From Chloroflexota bacterium (GTDB lineage: Bacteria > Chloroflexota > Dehalococcoidia > SM23-28-2 > RBG-16-64-32): a DNA stretch of 57,564 nucleotides. Shown here in pieces: positions 1 to 7,950 of the stretch (positions are counted from its first letter, which is position 1; each line of letters begins with the position of its first letter). The position numbers were made by a program, and so were the translations under genes. The notes beneath the pieces are model-generated. The model ran no database searches. It was not told where the DNA came from and was given only the letters and a program-made list of their open reading frames with translations. The stretch is from NCBI GenBank assembly GCA_022561635.1, contig JADFQV010000007.1, forward strand, positions 1 through 57,564, read 5' to 3'.

Positions 1-1
1 C

Positions 2-439
2 ACCGCCTGGGCGCTGATCGAGGAAGATGAGCCACACGTCGAGGAGAACGGCGGAGAGCAGGCGAACGGAGATGCCACAGGCGGCGACGCGACCGATGGC
101 GCGGCCACGGGCGGCACTTTGATCATCCTGGGCGACAACTTCTTCGAGTACGACGGAGAGAGGGAACCGGCGATCTCAGTTGCGCTCGGTGAGGAAGTGA
201 CGTTCGATCTCGAAAACCAAGGAGATTCGACCCACAACATGCAGGTGAACGGCACCGATGACACGTACGACATCGCCCTCTGTGAGACAGGCGACGACTC
301 GACCGCCTGCTCGGATCCGGACGTGATCGGGGCCTCGATGTCGGCCAAGCTAACGGTTCAGTTCGACGAGGCAGGCATCTACAACTTCCGCTGCGACTTC
401 CACCCTACCGAGATGATGGGCACGCTGGTCGTCGAATAG
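2..439 (+). CDS. Cupredoxin-domain protein (5' end missing)
   Basis: The frame is open at the window edge, so the N-terminus is missing; 145 residues are visible. The last ~100 residues are a plastocyanin/azurin-like cupredoxin domain with a full type 1 copper ligand set: a His in THNM and C-x2-H-x4-M in RCDFHPTEMMG near the C-terminus. Before it lies a Gly/Ala/Thr/Asp-rich linker preceded by TAWALIEEDEP, so the domain is probably tethered to something upstream (membrane anchor or cytochrome domain, not visible). It is convergent with the oxidase operon. Donation of electrons to the CuA site of CtaC, which lacks its own heme c domain, is an attractive but unproven role. Confidence 0.8.
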   Translation, partial: TAWALIEEDEPHVEENGGEQANGDATGGDATDGAATGGTLIILGDNFFEYDGEREPAISVALGEEVTFDLENQGDSTHNMQVNGTDDTYDIALCETGDDSTACSDPDVIGASMSAKLTVQFDEAGIYNFRCDFHPTEMMGTLVVE

Positions 440-464
440 CCCACGGGGTCTGATCGAAGGAAAC

Positions 465-495
465 AAGAGCTCCGCCGAGCGGGGCTCTTCTTCTT
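465..495. terminator. Hairpin terminator between cupredoxin gene and ctaG
   Basis: Inverted repeat AAGAGCTCCG / CGGGGCTCTT (465-474 and 480-489) with a 5-nt loop and one G-T wobble, followed by CTTCTT. It sits between convergent stop codons and can serve both strands. Confidence 0.7.
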
Positions 496-502
496 GTGCC
501 GC

Positions 503-1369
503 CTAGTGGTTGGATTTGAGACCGACGCGAGGCGGCTCTTCCTTGGCTTCGGACCAGGGCAGCCCCTGCCCGGAGGCCTCTTCTTCCGCGTACCACCTGA
601 AGAAGGCGGCGCCGATGAACCCCCAGAGGATGAGACTGCCGACGACCTTCATGACGAAGGCAGCGAGCTGCTGGTCGCCCAGGGCGTCGAGCCCCCAGAT
701 CTGCGGCGCCTGCTCGTAGAAGTCGTACACGGGGGTGCGAGAGAAGGTGATGAAGGAGCCAATGACGGCGGGAACCAGCGACTGCACGAAGAGGTACGCC
801 ATCTGGTAGGGGTAGCTCAGCTGTGGCAAGCCCGGCACTTTCGTGATGATCGGCCACCAGAGCATCAGCCCCACGGTTACGGTCCAGACGTGCACGGCGA
901 AGTGAAACGACTCGTTCCGCAACTGGTAGTCGAAGACGTGGGGCAGGTGGATGATGACGAGCGTCATATTGAAGGCGAAGATCGCGACCAACGGATTGAG
1001 GACGATCTTCGCCACCGGCAGGACGCCTCTGCGGATAAGTAGCGCCTGGAAGAGCCACGTCGGAATGCCGGCGAGGAGAAGCGGCGGCGCCACGAAGGCG
1101 AAGAGCAGAAGCTGCACCGTGTGCATGCTGAGCAGGTGCTCCTCGCTGATGTCGTGGATCGGCGAGGCGCCGGCGATGAAGAGCGTGAGGACGCCGAGGC
1201 AGAAGAAGATGACCTGTCTCTGCGAGACCGGACCCGCGTCGGGCGGGCGCGGACGCCAGACTTTGAGCGCGTACCAGTAGGAGGCGAGCAGCACGACGCA
1301 GACGATGATGGCTTCGGGGTGCAGGTGCCAGGTGAGAAGCTCCTGGCCGTTTGTGTGAAGTAGGATCAT
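503..1369 (-). CDS. ctaG: CtaG-type cytochrome c oxidase assembly factor
   Basis: A 288-residue polytopic membrane protein of the Caa3_CtaG family, which helps assemble the copper centres of aa3/caa3 oxidases. About seven hydrophobic segments are visible, with family-typical conserved histidines in loops and helices (SPIHDISEEHLLSMHTVQ, IIHLPHVFDY, HFAVHVW). It is the last gene of the cta operon, 43 nt after ctaF, and is followed by the 465-495 terminator. The C-terminal tail is short, charged and cytoplasmic. Product assignment is firm; the exact copper-handling role is known only for family members such as Bacillus CtaG. Confidence 0.9.
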   Translation of the reverse strand: MILLHTNGQELLTWHLHPEAIIVCVVLLASYWYALKVWRPRPPDAGPVSQRQVIFFCLGVLTLFIAGASPIHDISEEHLLSMHTVQLLLFAFVAPPLLLAGIPTWLFQALLIRRGVLPVAKIVLNPLVAIFAFNMTLVIIHLPHVFDYQLRNESFHFAVHVWTVTVGLMLWWPIITKVPGLPQLSYPYQMAYLFVQSLVPAVIGSFITFSRTPVYDFYEQAPQIWGLDALGDQQLAAFVMKVVGSLILWGFIGAAFFRWYAEEEASGQGLPWSEAKEEPPRVGLKSNH

Positions 1370-1412
1370 CTCAGTTCCGCCGGTCGCCGCCCCCGTACAG
1401 AAGCGGCCTCAC

Positions 1413-1763
1413 TCAGGTTAAGCTTCCGCCCAGCGCCGCTATGGCCACGGTGAAGACGACCACCGTTAATGCCAGTCCGCCAGTAAACAGGACCGAAAAG
1501 AGGCTGGCGTCGAACTTCAGGTGCATGAACCAGAGCACAACCATCGAGAACTTGACGACGGAAAGCGCTATAAGCAATACGACCAGCAGCGTGAAGTTCA
1601 TGTCGACGTAGTAGAGCCCCACCTCCGCGGCCGTGATGATGGCGAGGATGAGGCCGATTTGCACGTACTTCAGCGCGCTCGGGTGCTTGTCGTCGTGCGC
1701 GCCATCGGCGTCTTCGCGGATGAGCGGTTCGCCGCGCTTCTTTCGGTATTCAGCCAGAGTCAT
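1413..1763 (-). CDS. ctaF: Cytochrome c oxidase subunit IV
   Basis: A 116-residue protein with a hydrophilic N-terminus and three transmembrane segments, ending AIAALGGSLT. Length and the FSMVVLWFMHLKFD signature match the prokaryotic COX4 family, a small non-catalytic subunit that stabilises the CuB site. It starts 10 nt after the ctaE stop codon, consistent with one transcript. No odd features are seen. Confidence 0.9.
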   Translation of the reverse strand: MTLAEYRKKRGEPLIREDADGAHDDKHPSALKYVQIGLILAIITAAEVGLYYVDMNFTLLVVLLIALSVVKFSMVVLWFMHLKFDASLFSVLFTGGLALTVVVFTVAIAALGGSLT

Positions 1764-1773
1764 AGTCGCGCCC

Positions 1774-2367
1774 CTAAGGTTGTATCAGATAGACGAGCGT
1801 GAAGATCACAATCCAGACGATGTCTACGAAGTGCCAGTAGAGGCCGGCCAATTCTATCGCCAGGCTGTCCTTCTGCTGGATGCCGCCGCGCATCGATACG
1901 ACGAATAGCGACAGGAGGATGAGCACGCCAACCGTGACGTGGGCCCCGTGGAAGCCCGTGAGCACGAAGAACGTCGTACCGAACAGGTTGGTGCTCAGCG
2001 ACAGGCCCTCGTGGTTGAACTCCGTGAACTCGAAGACCTGACCGGCGATGAAGAGCGTGCCCAGAATAGCGGTCGTGAAGAGCCAGATCCGCATGTTGCG
2101 CACGTTACCGCGCTGAATGGCCGCCAGCGCCAGCACCATCGTCACGCTGCTCATCAGGAGGATGAAAGCGCTGACGGACGTGAACGGGATATCGAACAGA
2201 TCTGCTGGATAAGGACCGACGACGCTGCGGCCGCGGTAGAGCAAGTAGGCGGCGATGAACGAGCCGAAGAAGAGGCAATCGGACGCCAGGAAGAGCCACA
2301 TGAGCAGCTTCCTGTTGTCCAGGCCGGTGGACGTTTGCAGGTGGTCAGCGGCGGTGGCGTGGGCCAC
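1774..2367 (-). CDS. ctaE: Cytochrome c oxidase subunit III
   Basis: A 197-residue membrane protein with five predicted transmembrane helices, the short form of COX3 lacking the first two helices of the mitochondrial protein. Family signatures include FLASDCLFFGSFIAAYL near the N-terminus, TGFHGAHVTVGV and YWHFVDIVWI near the C-terminus. The GTG start shares its first base with the TAG stop of ctaD (TAGTG), implying translational coupling. The two missing helices are probably supplied by the C-terminal extension of CtaD. Confidence 0.95.
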   Translation of the reverse strand: MAHATAADHLQTSTGLDNRKLLMWLFLASDCLFFGSFIAAYLLYRGRSVVGPYPADLFDIPFTSVSAFILLMSSVTMVLALAAIQRGNVRNMRIWLFTTAILGTLFIAGQVFEFTEFNHEGLSLSTNLFGTTFFVLTGFHGAHVTVGVLILLSLFVVSMRGGIQQKDSLAIELAGLYWHFVDIVWIVIFTLVYLIQP

Positions 2368-4295
2368 TACTCTTCCTCCGTGGCGGGCTCTAGAACCCAG
2401 CCGAAGAAGCCGATGAGGATGAGTGCGAAGCCCACCGGGACTAGCGCATAGTCGTAGATCAGGCCCGTGGCGATGACCGGGAAGCCGGAGGCGGCGATGA
2501 GCGGCATGTATGACGGCGACGGCAGGTGAATGCCGTGACCGTGCTCGCCCTCAGCCTCGTCCTCGGGCGCCTCGTCATCGACGGCGCCCCCTGCGAGCAC
2601 GGGGACGATCTTGCCGGTCTCGTCCTCGCGGTACTTCTGATGCCAGAATGCATCTCTCGACGAGACCGTCGGGATCTCCTTGAAGTTGTATTCGGGCGGC
2701 GGCGAGGGGATCGACCACTCCAGCGTGCGGGCGTCCCACGGATCGGGGCCCGACTCCTCGCCGTGGCGCAGGCTGCGGAAGAAGTTGAAGAGAAACACAA
2801 GGACCGAGAGGGCGATCAAGAACGCGCCGACGGTCGACATCTGGTTCCAGAGGTTCCAGCCCATTTCGCCGTTGTAGGTGTAGATGCGGCGGGGCATGCC
2901 CAGGAGCCCGGAGACGTGCATAGGCATGAAGGTGAGGTTGAAGCCGATGAACATGAGCCAGAAGTTGATGTGACCGAGCTTCTCGTTCAGCAACCTGCCG
3001 GTGAACTTCGGGAACCAGTAGTAGATGCCGCCAAAGAGGCCGAAGATGGCACCACCGAAGAGCACGTAGTGGAGGTGGGCAACGACGAAGTAGCTGTCCT
3101 GTTGCTGGAAGTCCGAAGGCACCATGGAGTGCAGGACGCCGCTGAGGCCGCCGAGCGTGAACATCGCCACGGTGCCGACGGCGAACATGAGCGGCGGACG
3201 GAAGCGGATCGAGCCGCCCCACAAGGTAGCCATCCAGTTAAAGATCTTGACGCCCGTCGGTACGGCGATCAGGATCGTCGTTACGCCGAATGCGGAGTTG
3301 GCCACCGTCCCCAGGCCCGTCGTCAGCATGTGGTGAACCCAGACTCCCCAGCTCATGAAGCCGATCGCGATCCCGGAGAAGACGACGAACGCGTAACCGA
3401 ACAGCGGCTTGCGCGAGAACGTAGGCAAGATAGCCGAGATAATGCCGAACGCCGGCAGGATGAGGATGTAGACCTCCGGGTGGCCGAAGAGCCAGAACAT
3501 ATGCTGCCAGAGCAAGGGGTTGCCGCCGGCCTCGGCGTTGAAGAAGTTGGCGTCGAACAGGCGGTCGAAAGTCAGCTCGAAGAGCGCGACGGCGATGATC
3601 GGCATCGCGAAGATGATCAGGAACGACGTGATGAGCGTCATCCAGACGAAGACCGGCATGCGGAAGAGCGTCATGCCTGGCGCGCGCATGTTGAGGATCG
3701 TAACGATGAAGTTGAACCCGCCGGCAAGCGAGGCGATGCCGAACATCTGGAGGCCGAGCATCCAGAAGTCCAGCCCGTGTCCCGGCGTGAACTCCCGCAG
3801 GTTGAGCGGCGCGTAGCCGAACCAGCCAGCGTCAGGCGCGCCCAGGTTGCCGTTGAGGATGTCGCCCGTGAAGAAGCTGGCGTTGAGGAAGATGGCGCCG
3901 GCGAGGAACAGCCAGAAGCTGAACGCGTTGAGGCGCGGGAAGGCAACATCGCGGGCGCCGATCATCAGCGGCACGAGCAGGTTGAAGAAGGCGGAGCTCA
4001 TCGGCATGACGACGAGGAAAATCATCGTGGTGCCGTGCATCGTGAACAGGCGGTTGTAGGCGTCCGGGTCCAGGAAGCCGGAGTCCGGCTGGGCCAGCTG
4101 CACGCGCAGGAGCAGAGCCTCTACGCCACCGAGCATAAAGAAGACAAACGCGCTGACGCCGTAAAGGATGCCGATGCGCTTGTGATCGACGGTGGCGATC
4201 CAGCTCCAGATGCTGCCATAGTCCGCAGCGGAGAGACGGACTCCCTTGAGCGCTTCAGACAGGGGACTCCGTTTCGGGACGGCTACCGAGGCCAT
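2367..4295 (-). CDS. ctaD: Cytochrome c oxidase subunit I
   Basis: The 642-residue catalytic subunit of an aa3-type heme-copper oxidase, reducing O2 at the heme a3-CuB site and pumping protons. Visible signatures are the heme a ligand in MHGTTM, the CuB His and cross-linked Tyr in WLFGHPEVYILILP, and the heme a3/heme a histidines in VVAHLHYVLFGG. After the 12-helix core there is a charged acidic and His-bearing stretch (~570-600) and two more hydrophobic segments, the subunit I/III fusion-like extension seen in caa3/aa3 relatives. It starts 13 nt after ctaC. Assignment is certain. Confidence 0.98.
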   Translation of the reverse strand: MASVAVPKRSPLSEALKGVRLSAADYGSIWSWIATVDHKRIGILYGVSAFVFFMLGGVEALLLRVQLAQPDSGFLDPDAYNRLFTMHGTTMIFLVVMPMSSAFFNLLVPLMIGARDVAFPRLNAFSFWLFLAGAIFLNASFFTGDILNGNLGAPDAGWFGYAPLNLREFTPGHGLDFWMLGLQMFGIASLAGGFNFIVTILNMRAPGMTLFRMPVFVWMTLITSFLIIFAMPIIAVALFELTFDRLFDANFFNAEAGGNPLLWQHMFWLFGHPEVYILILPAFGIISAILPTFSRKPLFGYAFVVFSGIAIGFMSWGVWVHHMLTTGLGTVANSAFGVTTILIAVPTGVKIFNWMATLWGGSIRFRPPLMFAVGTVAMFTLGGLSGVLHSMVPSDFQQQDSYFVVAHLHYVLFGGAIFGLFGGIYYWFPKFTGRLLNEKLGHINFWLMFIGFNLTFMPMHVSGLLGMPRRIYTYNGEMGWNLWNQMSTVGAFLIALSVLVFLFNFFRSLRHGEESGPDPWDARTLEWSIPSPPPEYNFKEIPTVSSRDAFWHQKYREDETGKIVPVLAGGAVDDEAPEDEAEGEHGHGIHLPSPSYMPLIAASGFPVIATGLIYDYALVPVGFALILIGFFGWVLEPATEEE

Positions 4296-4308
4296 TGGTT
4301 GGTCTCCA

Positions 4309-5073
4309 CTACTCCAGCATCTCCGCCGCCCAGGCGTCCAGTTCGTCCTGGGGCTGGGCGATCACTGTCATTGTCATGTTGGCGTGGTCCAGGCCGCAGA
4401 ACTCCGCGCACTGGCCGGAGAAAGAACCCGGTTCGTCAGCCCGCAGCCAGAGCACGTTCACCTGGCCCGGGACGACATCCAGCTTGCCGCCGAGCTTGGG
4501 CAGCCAGAAGCTGTGGATGACGTCGACAGACTCCAGGTAGAACGCCACTTCGCGGCCAGCCGGAATGTGAAATCCGCTCTGGTCGAAGACGGACAGAGGG
4601 GTGCCGTCTTCGTCCGTGTACTCCGGATACTGGAACTCCCAGCTAAACCGCTGGGCGATGACGTTTACACGGAAGGCGTCTTCGGATGGCTCGCGGCCGA
4701 TGTCCCAGATCGTCACAACCATCGGAACGGCGATGGCGAGCAGGAGGACGGCCGGCGCGATCGTCCAGGCCAGCTCCAGCCGGGTGTTGCCATGAATCTG
4801 CGGCGGAACGTATTTTGGGTCGCGCTCGCGGAAGCGCAGCATGATGACGAGCAGCCCGCCAAGCACAAGGATCATAATAGCGATCGCCGGCCACATCGCG
4901 ATGTAGAAGATCTCGGCCTGCTTCTCCGCCACCTCGCCCTTGGTGTCGAACGTGTTCTGAGGCGTGTCAGTGTCGCAGCCGCTGAGGAAGAGGCCGAGCA
5001 AGGCAAGCAGGACGAAGATCGGGACTAGGTGCCCCAACCGCCGCGGACTGAATCTGTTAAGCAGCTGCTTCAC
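4309..5073 (-). CDS. ctaC: Cytochrome c oxidase subunit II (CuA, no heme c domain)
   Basis: A 254-residue protein with a lipoprotein-like signal (LFLSGC around residue 30), two transmembrane helices and a cupredoxin domain binding the binuclear CuA centre. The CuA ligand motif GQCAEFCGLDHANM lies near residue 220, and the partner His is in DVIHSFW. The chain ends ~35 residues after the motif with no CxxCH, so this is an aa3 rather than caa3 subunit II and needs a separate electron donor. It sits 25 nt after ctaB and 13 nt before ctaD. Confidence 0.96.
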   Translation of the reverse strand: MKQLLNRFSPRRLGHLVPIFVLLALLGLFLSGCDTDTPQNTFDTKGEVAEKQAEIFYIAMWPAIAIMILVLGGLLVIMLRFRERDPKYVPPQIHGNTRLELAWTIAPAVLLLAIAVPMVVTIWDIGREPSEDAFRVNVIAQRFSWEFQYPEYTDEDGTPLSVFDQSGFHIPAGREVAFYLESVDVIHSFWLPKLGGKLDVVPGQVNVLWLRADEPGSFSGQCAEFCGLDHANMTMTVIAQPQDELDAWAAEMLE

Positions 5074-5098
5074 ACCTGTCCTCTACCGGTCCGCATGG

Positions 5099-6001
5099 TT
5101 ACAGCAGCCCCTCGGCGGCGATGGCGCCGAATAGTAGCGCGAGGTAGACGAGCGAATAGCGGAAAAGGTCGGAGGCACGGCGCGCGGAACCATCGCGCCA
5201 CAACCGCACGGCGAAGAAGAGAAAGCCGCCCCCGAGCAGGGCCGCCGCTGCGAAGTAGAAGGCGCTGGCGTCGGCGACGAAGGCAAGCGCGATCGTGCTG
5301 GCGACAAGGGCCAGCGAGTAGAGGAGTATCTGTCGCCTCGTCTCGCCCGGTCCGGAGACGACCGGCAGCATGGGCACGCCGGCGCGCTCGTAGTCGCTGC
5401 TGTAGTTTAGCGACAGCGCCCAGAAGTGCGGTGGCGTCCAGAGAGTGATGATGGCGAACATCAGTAGCGCTTCGGCGCTGATGGCGTTGGTGACCGCCGC
5501 CCAGCCGATCACGGGGGGCAGCGCGCCGGCTGCGCCGCCGATAACGATGTTCATCGGTGTGCGGCGCTTGAGCAGGAGCGTGTAGACGACGATGTAGAAG
5601 GCGAAGGCGCCGATCGTGAGAAAGGCAGCCAGCGAGTTGACGAATGCCTGCATGAACAAGAACCCGCCCGCACCGAGCAGGAGCCCGAAGAGCGCCGCCT
5701 TCTCTGGCTCTATCTGCCCCGAGGGCACAGGACGGGTCTGAGTGCGCAACATCAGTTCGTCGATGTCGCGGTCGAAGTACATGTTCAGGGCGTTGGCGCC
5801 GCCGGCAACGACGGTACCGCCCAGCACCGTCGCCAGAATCAGCCACGCCGAAGGCAGGCCGCCCTCGGCGAGGATCATCGCCGGGATCGTGGTGACGATG
5901 AGCATGCCGATGATGCGTGGCTTCGTCAGCCGCAGATAAGCGGCCAAAGTCTGGCGCGCGTCGCGCGCAACACTTCCCGCCGTTGTCGCCGTACTAGCCA
6001 A
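5099..6001 (-). CDS. ctaB: Protoheme IX farnesyltransferase (heme O synthase)
   Basis: Transfers a farnesyl group to heme B to make heme O, the precursor of heme A. It is a 300-residue UbiA-family membrane protein with two Asp-rich motifs: NMYFDRDIDELM with RTQTRPVPSG, and DYERAGVPMLPVV. I chose a TTG start at 6001 because GGAG lies 9 nt upstream (6011-6014) and the protein then begins MASTATTAG. A longer frame to 6049 runs deep into ctaA and has no such support. The start overlaps the end of ctaA by 8 nt, implying coupled translation. Confidence 0.95.
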   Translation of the reverse strand: MASTATTAGSVARDARQTLAAYLRLTKPRIIGMLIVTTIPAMILAEGGLPSAWLILATVLGGTVVAGGANALNMYFDRDIDELMLRTQTRPVPSGQIEPEKAALFGLLLGAGGFLFMQAFVNSLAAFLTIGAFAFYIVVYTLLLKRRTPMNIVIGGAAGALPPVIGWAAVTNAISAEALLMFAIITLWTPPHFWALSLNYSSDYERAGVPMLPVVSGPGETRRQILLYSLALVASTIALAFVADASAFYFAAAALLGGGFLFFAVRLWRDGSARRASDLFRYSLVYLALLFGAIAAEGLL

Positions 6002-6971
6002 GTTCGGAATCTCCGTAAGCGTGCTGCGGGCGAGTGATCGCCCATACAACAGATGACACTAGCATGGCCCACACGGCAGACGCCAGCGCCAGGTGAACGA
6101 TGCGCACCCATGTCGCCAGATCGAGCCAAATGTTGGCCGCGCCAAAGAGCGACTGAGCAACGTATGCGACGCAGGCCGCGGCCAGTCCCCAGACGATCGG
6201 CGACGACGCACGCCGGCGAACGGCGACCACGAGCGCACCGGCCACGACGACGCCGACGAGACCGGCGACGACGCGATGCACGTAGTGCAAAATGCCCGCC
6301 TGGCTGTCGGCCGGCACGAGCCTGCCGTCGAAGAGCGGCCAGTCGGGATAGGCGAGCCCAGCGTCGGTCTGGGACACGAAGGCCCCGAGGATGATCACGA
6401 CGTAGACGCCGGCCAGGCCGAGCACCGACACCGGCGCCAGCGACGAGAGCGACGGCCGCTCCTCGGTCCAGGCGCTGGCGACGATGAATATCAGCAGCGA
6501 GATTAGCATCAGGGCGATCGAGAGGTGGATGGCGACGACACCCGCGGCGGTCTCAGTACCAACCGTGATGCCGCCGACGATGACCTGGAGCGCGAGCAAG
6601 AACACGGTTGCCACAGCCGCCCACTTCATCGCCGCCCGGTGCCTGTAGAGCCGCCATACCTGCAGCACCATGCCGAGGATCATGAACCCGACCAGCGAGG
6701 CCACCAGCCGGTGCGAGAACTCGATTAGCACCTTCGTTTCGGCGGGCGGAATCACCTGCCCGTGGCAGAGCGGCCAGTCGGGACAAGCGGTGCCCGAGTC
6801 GGTCGCCCGGACGACGCCGCCGAGAACGATCAGCCCGTAAGTCGCGAAGACCGTGATCAGACCGAGGATACGCAGGTCCACCAGGCGCGAGGCGTATCGC
6901 TTCAGGGTGGATCCTTCGGCGGGTTGGCCGCTAACGGCGGGCGAACTCTCCACAGCTACACCTTTAGGCAC
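5994..6971 (-). CDS. ctaA: Heme A synthase
   Basis: Oxidises heme O to heme A for the oxidase encoded downstream. The 325 residues contain eight hydrophobic segments in two pseudo-symmetric halves, each with paired histidines: EFSHRLVA and VAIHLSIA, then HYVHRVVA and IVHLALA. The TACPDWPLCHG cysteine motif is in the first periplasmic loop; the second-half equivalent reads LAYPDWPLFDG without cysteines. First gene of the cta operon, GTG start at 6971. No clear Shine-Dalgarno is visible, and a start a few codons downstream is possible. Confidence 0.95.
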   Translation of the reverse strand: MPKGVAVESSPAVSGQPAEGSTLKRYASRLVDLRILGLITVFATYGLIVLGGVVRATDSGTACPDWPLCHGQVIPPAETKVLIEFSHRLVASLVGFMILGMVLQVWRLYRHRAAMKWAAVATVFLLALQVIVGGITVGTETAAGVVAIHLSIALMLISLLIFIVASAWTEERPSLSSLAPVSVLGLAGVYVVIILGAFVSQTDAGLAYPDWPLFDGRLVPADSQAGILHYVHRVVAGLVGVVVAGALVVAVRRRASSPIVWGLAAACVAYVAQSLFGAANIWLDLATWVRIVHLALASAVWAMLVSSVVWAITRPQHAYGDSELG

Positions 6972-7034
6972 CCGCCAGAGGGCGGTGGGATAAAGGTAAC
7001 CGGTGGTGGACAGTCGGCCTTATCACGATCATTG

Positions 7035-7068
7035 TGTGAAATATCACAAGGGTGGCGGCTCTTGTCAA
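7035..7068 (-). promoter_or_regulatory. cta operon promoter with overlapping palindrome
   Basis: On the minus strand a perfect TTGACA (7068-7063) and GATATT (7045-7040) are separated by 17 bp. A palindrome TGTGA-AATA-TCACA (7035-7048) covers the -10 box. The spacing of the half sites (4 bp) differs from the 6 bp of CRP/FNR sites, so the binding protein is unknown. Confidence 0.6.
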
Positions 7069-7147
7069 GGTAGCGCATTCCGTCCCTTGCTCTTACGCAC
7101 CGCCGCTACGATACTTCCATCTGAACCGAACCTAACAGGAGCCGACG

Positions 7148-7735
7148 ATGACCGAGGAGCAAGAGACAAGCGCGGACAACCTGGGGCCGGTCGACCGAGC
7201 GACCACCGCGATCAGAAAAAACCTGCCGAAGAGCCTCTTGCTCGCGGATGTTGTGGGCGAGCCGCCGGCACCGGGTCAGCCGGCAGTCTACGTCCCACCG
7301 ACGACGGCGCTGCGCTCGGAGTCACGCCAGCTGATCCACGACCGCGCTCTCAAAGACATCACACGCCTGCGCTTCAGCTTCCCGACTGAGAAATACCCTG
7401 ACTACAAGACGTACGTGAACAATCCCGCGCGCACGATGGGCGCAGCGATGGAGGGCGGCCTCGTGGCCTACCCCGACATCGTCGTGGTGCAGCACCCCGA
7501 GAACAACTGCAAGGTCGTGGCCGAGGTGGAGACGAACGAGACGGTGCGCGAGGCGGTAGCGCGATTTGAGTGGCTGCCATACGCGGAGCTGGCGCCGCTG
7601 TACCTTTACGTGCCGGTGGGCAAGGGCGACGAGGCGCTGGCACTCTGCCGCCAGCTGGACATTCCGGTGGTCGGCGTTCGCACGTGGCGCTATATCGCCG
7701 GCTACGATGACCCCGAAATCAACGACCACTACTGA
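7148..7735 (+). CDS. Uncharacterised protein, possible PD-(D/E)XK-fold
   Basis: A 195-residue soluble protein I do not recognise. The start is secure: AGGAG lies 7 nt before ATG 7148. The central stretch YPDIVVVQ...KVVAEVET reads as two hydrophobic strands carrying D-x15-E-x-E, the layout of a PD-(D/E)XK nuclease-fold core with Glu at the usual Lys position. The next stretch RFEWLPYAELAPLYLYVPVG resembles the helix-strand tail of that fold. No signal peptide or membrane segment is seen. It is divergent from the cta operon and has no obvious operon partner. Function is unassigned. Confidence 0.75.
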   Translation: MTEEQETSADNLGPVDRATTAIRKNLPKSLLLADVVGEPPAPGQPAVYVPPTTALRSESRQLIHDRALKDITRLRFSFPTEKYPDYKTYVNNPARTMGAAMEGGLVAYPDIVVVQHPENNCKVVAEVETNETVREAVARFEWLPYAELAPLYLYVPVGKGDEALALCRQLDIPVVGVRTWRYIAGYDDPEINDHY

Positions 7736-7884
7736 GCCCGGCGATCCCTAAAATATGCTGCCGCCGGTGCTGCGCCGTTGGCCGCTCTCCCTGACTTCAG
7801 GACAAAGAAGAACCGGCTGCAGAAGGACTGGTTCGCCAGCCACATCGCGTGATTCTGGGAGGCGCCCATCTGCCGCCGGTTGGA

Positions 7885-7905
7885 GCAACGACGCCCAATC
7901 GTTGC
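7885..7905. repeat. Small inverted repeat in intergenic region
   Basis: GCAACGA / TCGTTGC with a 7-nt spacer between convergent genes. It could be a weak terminator, but there is no T-tract. The rest of 7736-7950 holds nothing I recognise. Confidence 0.35.
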
Positions 7906-7950
7906 ACTGAGTAATACGCTGGGTGAGTGACGCGGGATTCGCTGGGCCGG

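Noticed and set aside
2526-4520. 664-residue ORF antisense to ctaD
   Set aside because: It is a shadow of the high-GC third positions of ctaD; its translation is Arg/Glu/Asp-rich with no fold signature.
6002-6049. Longer ctaB start at 6049
   Set aside because: Extends far into ctaA without a ribosome-binding site; TTG 6001 has GGAG at 9 nt.
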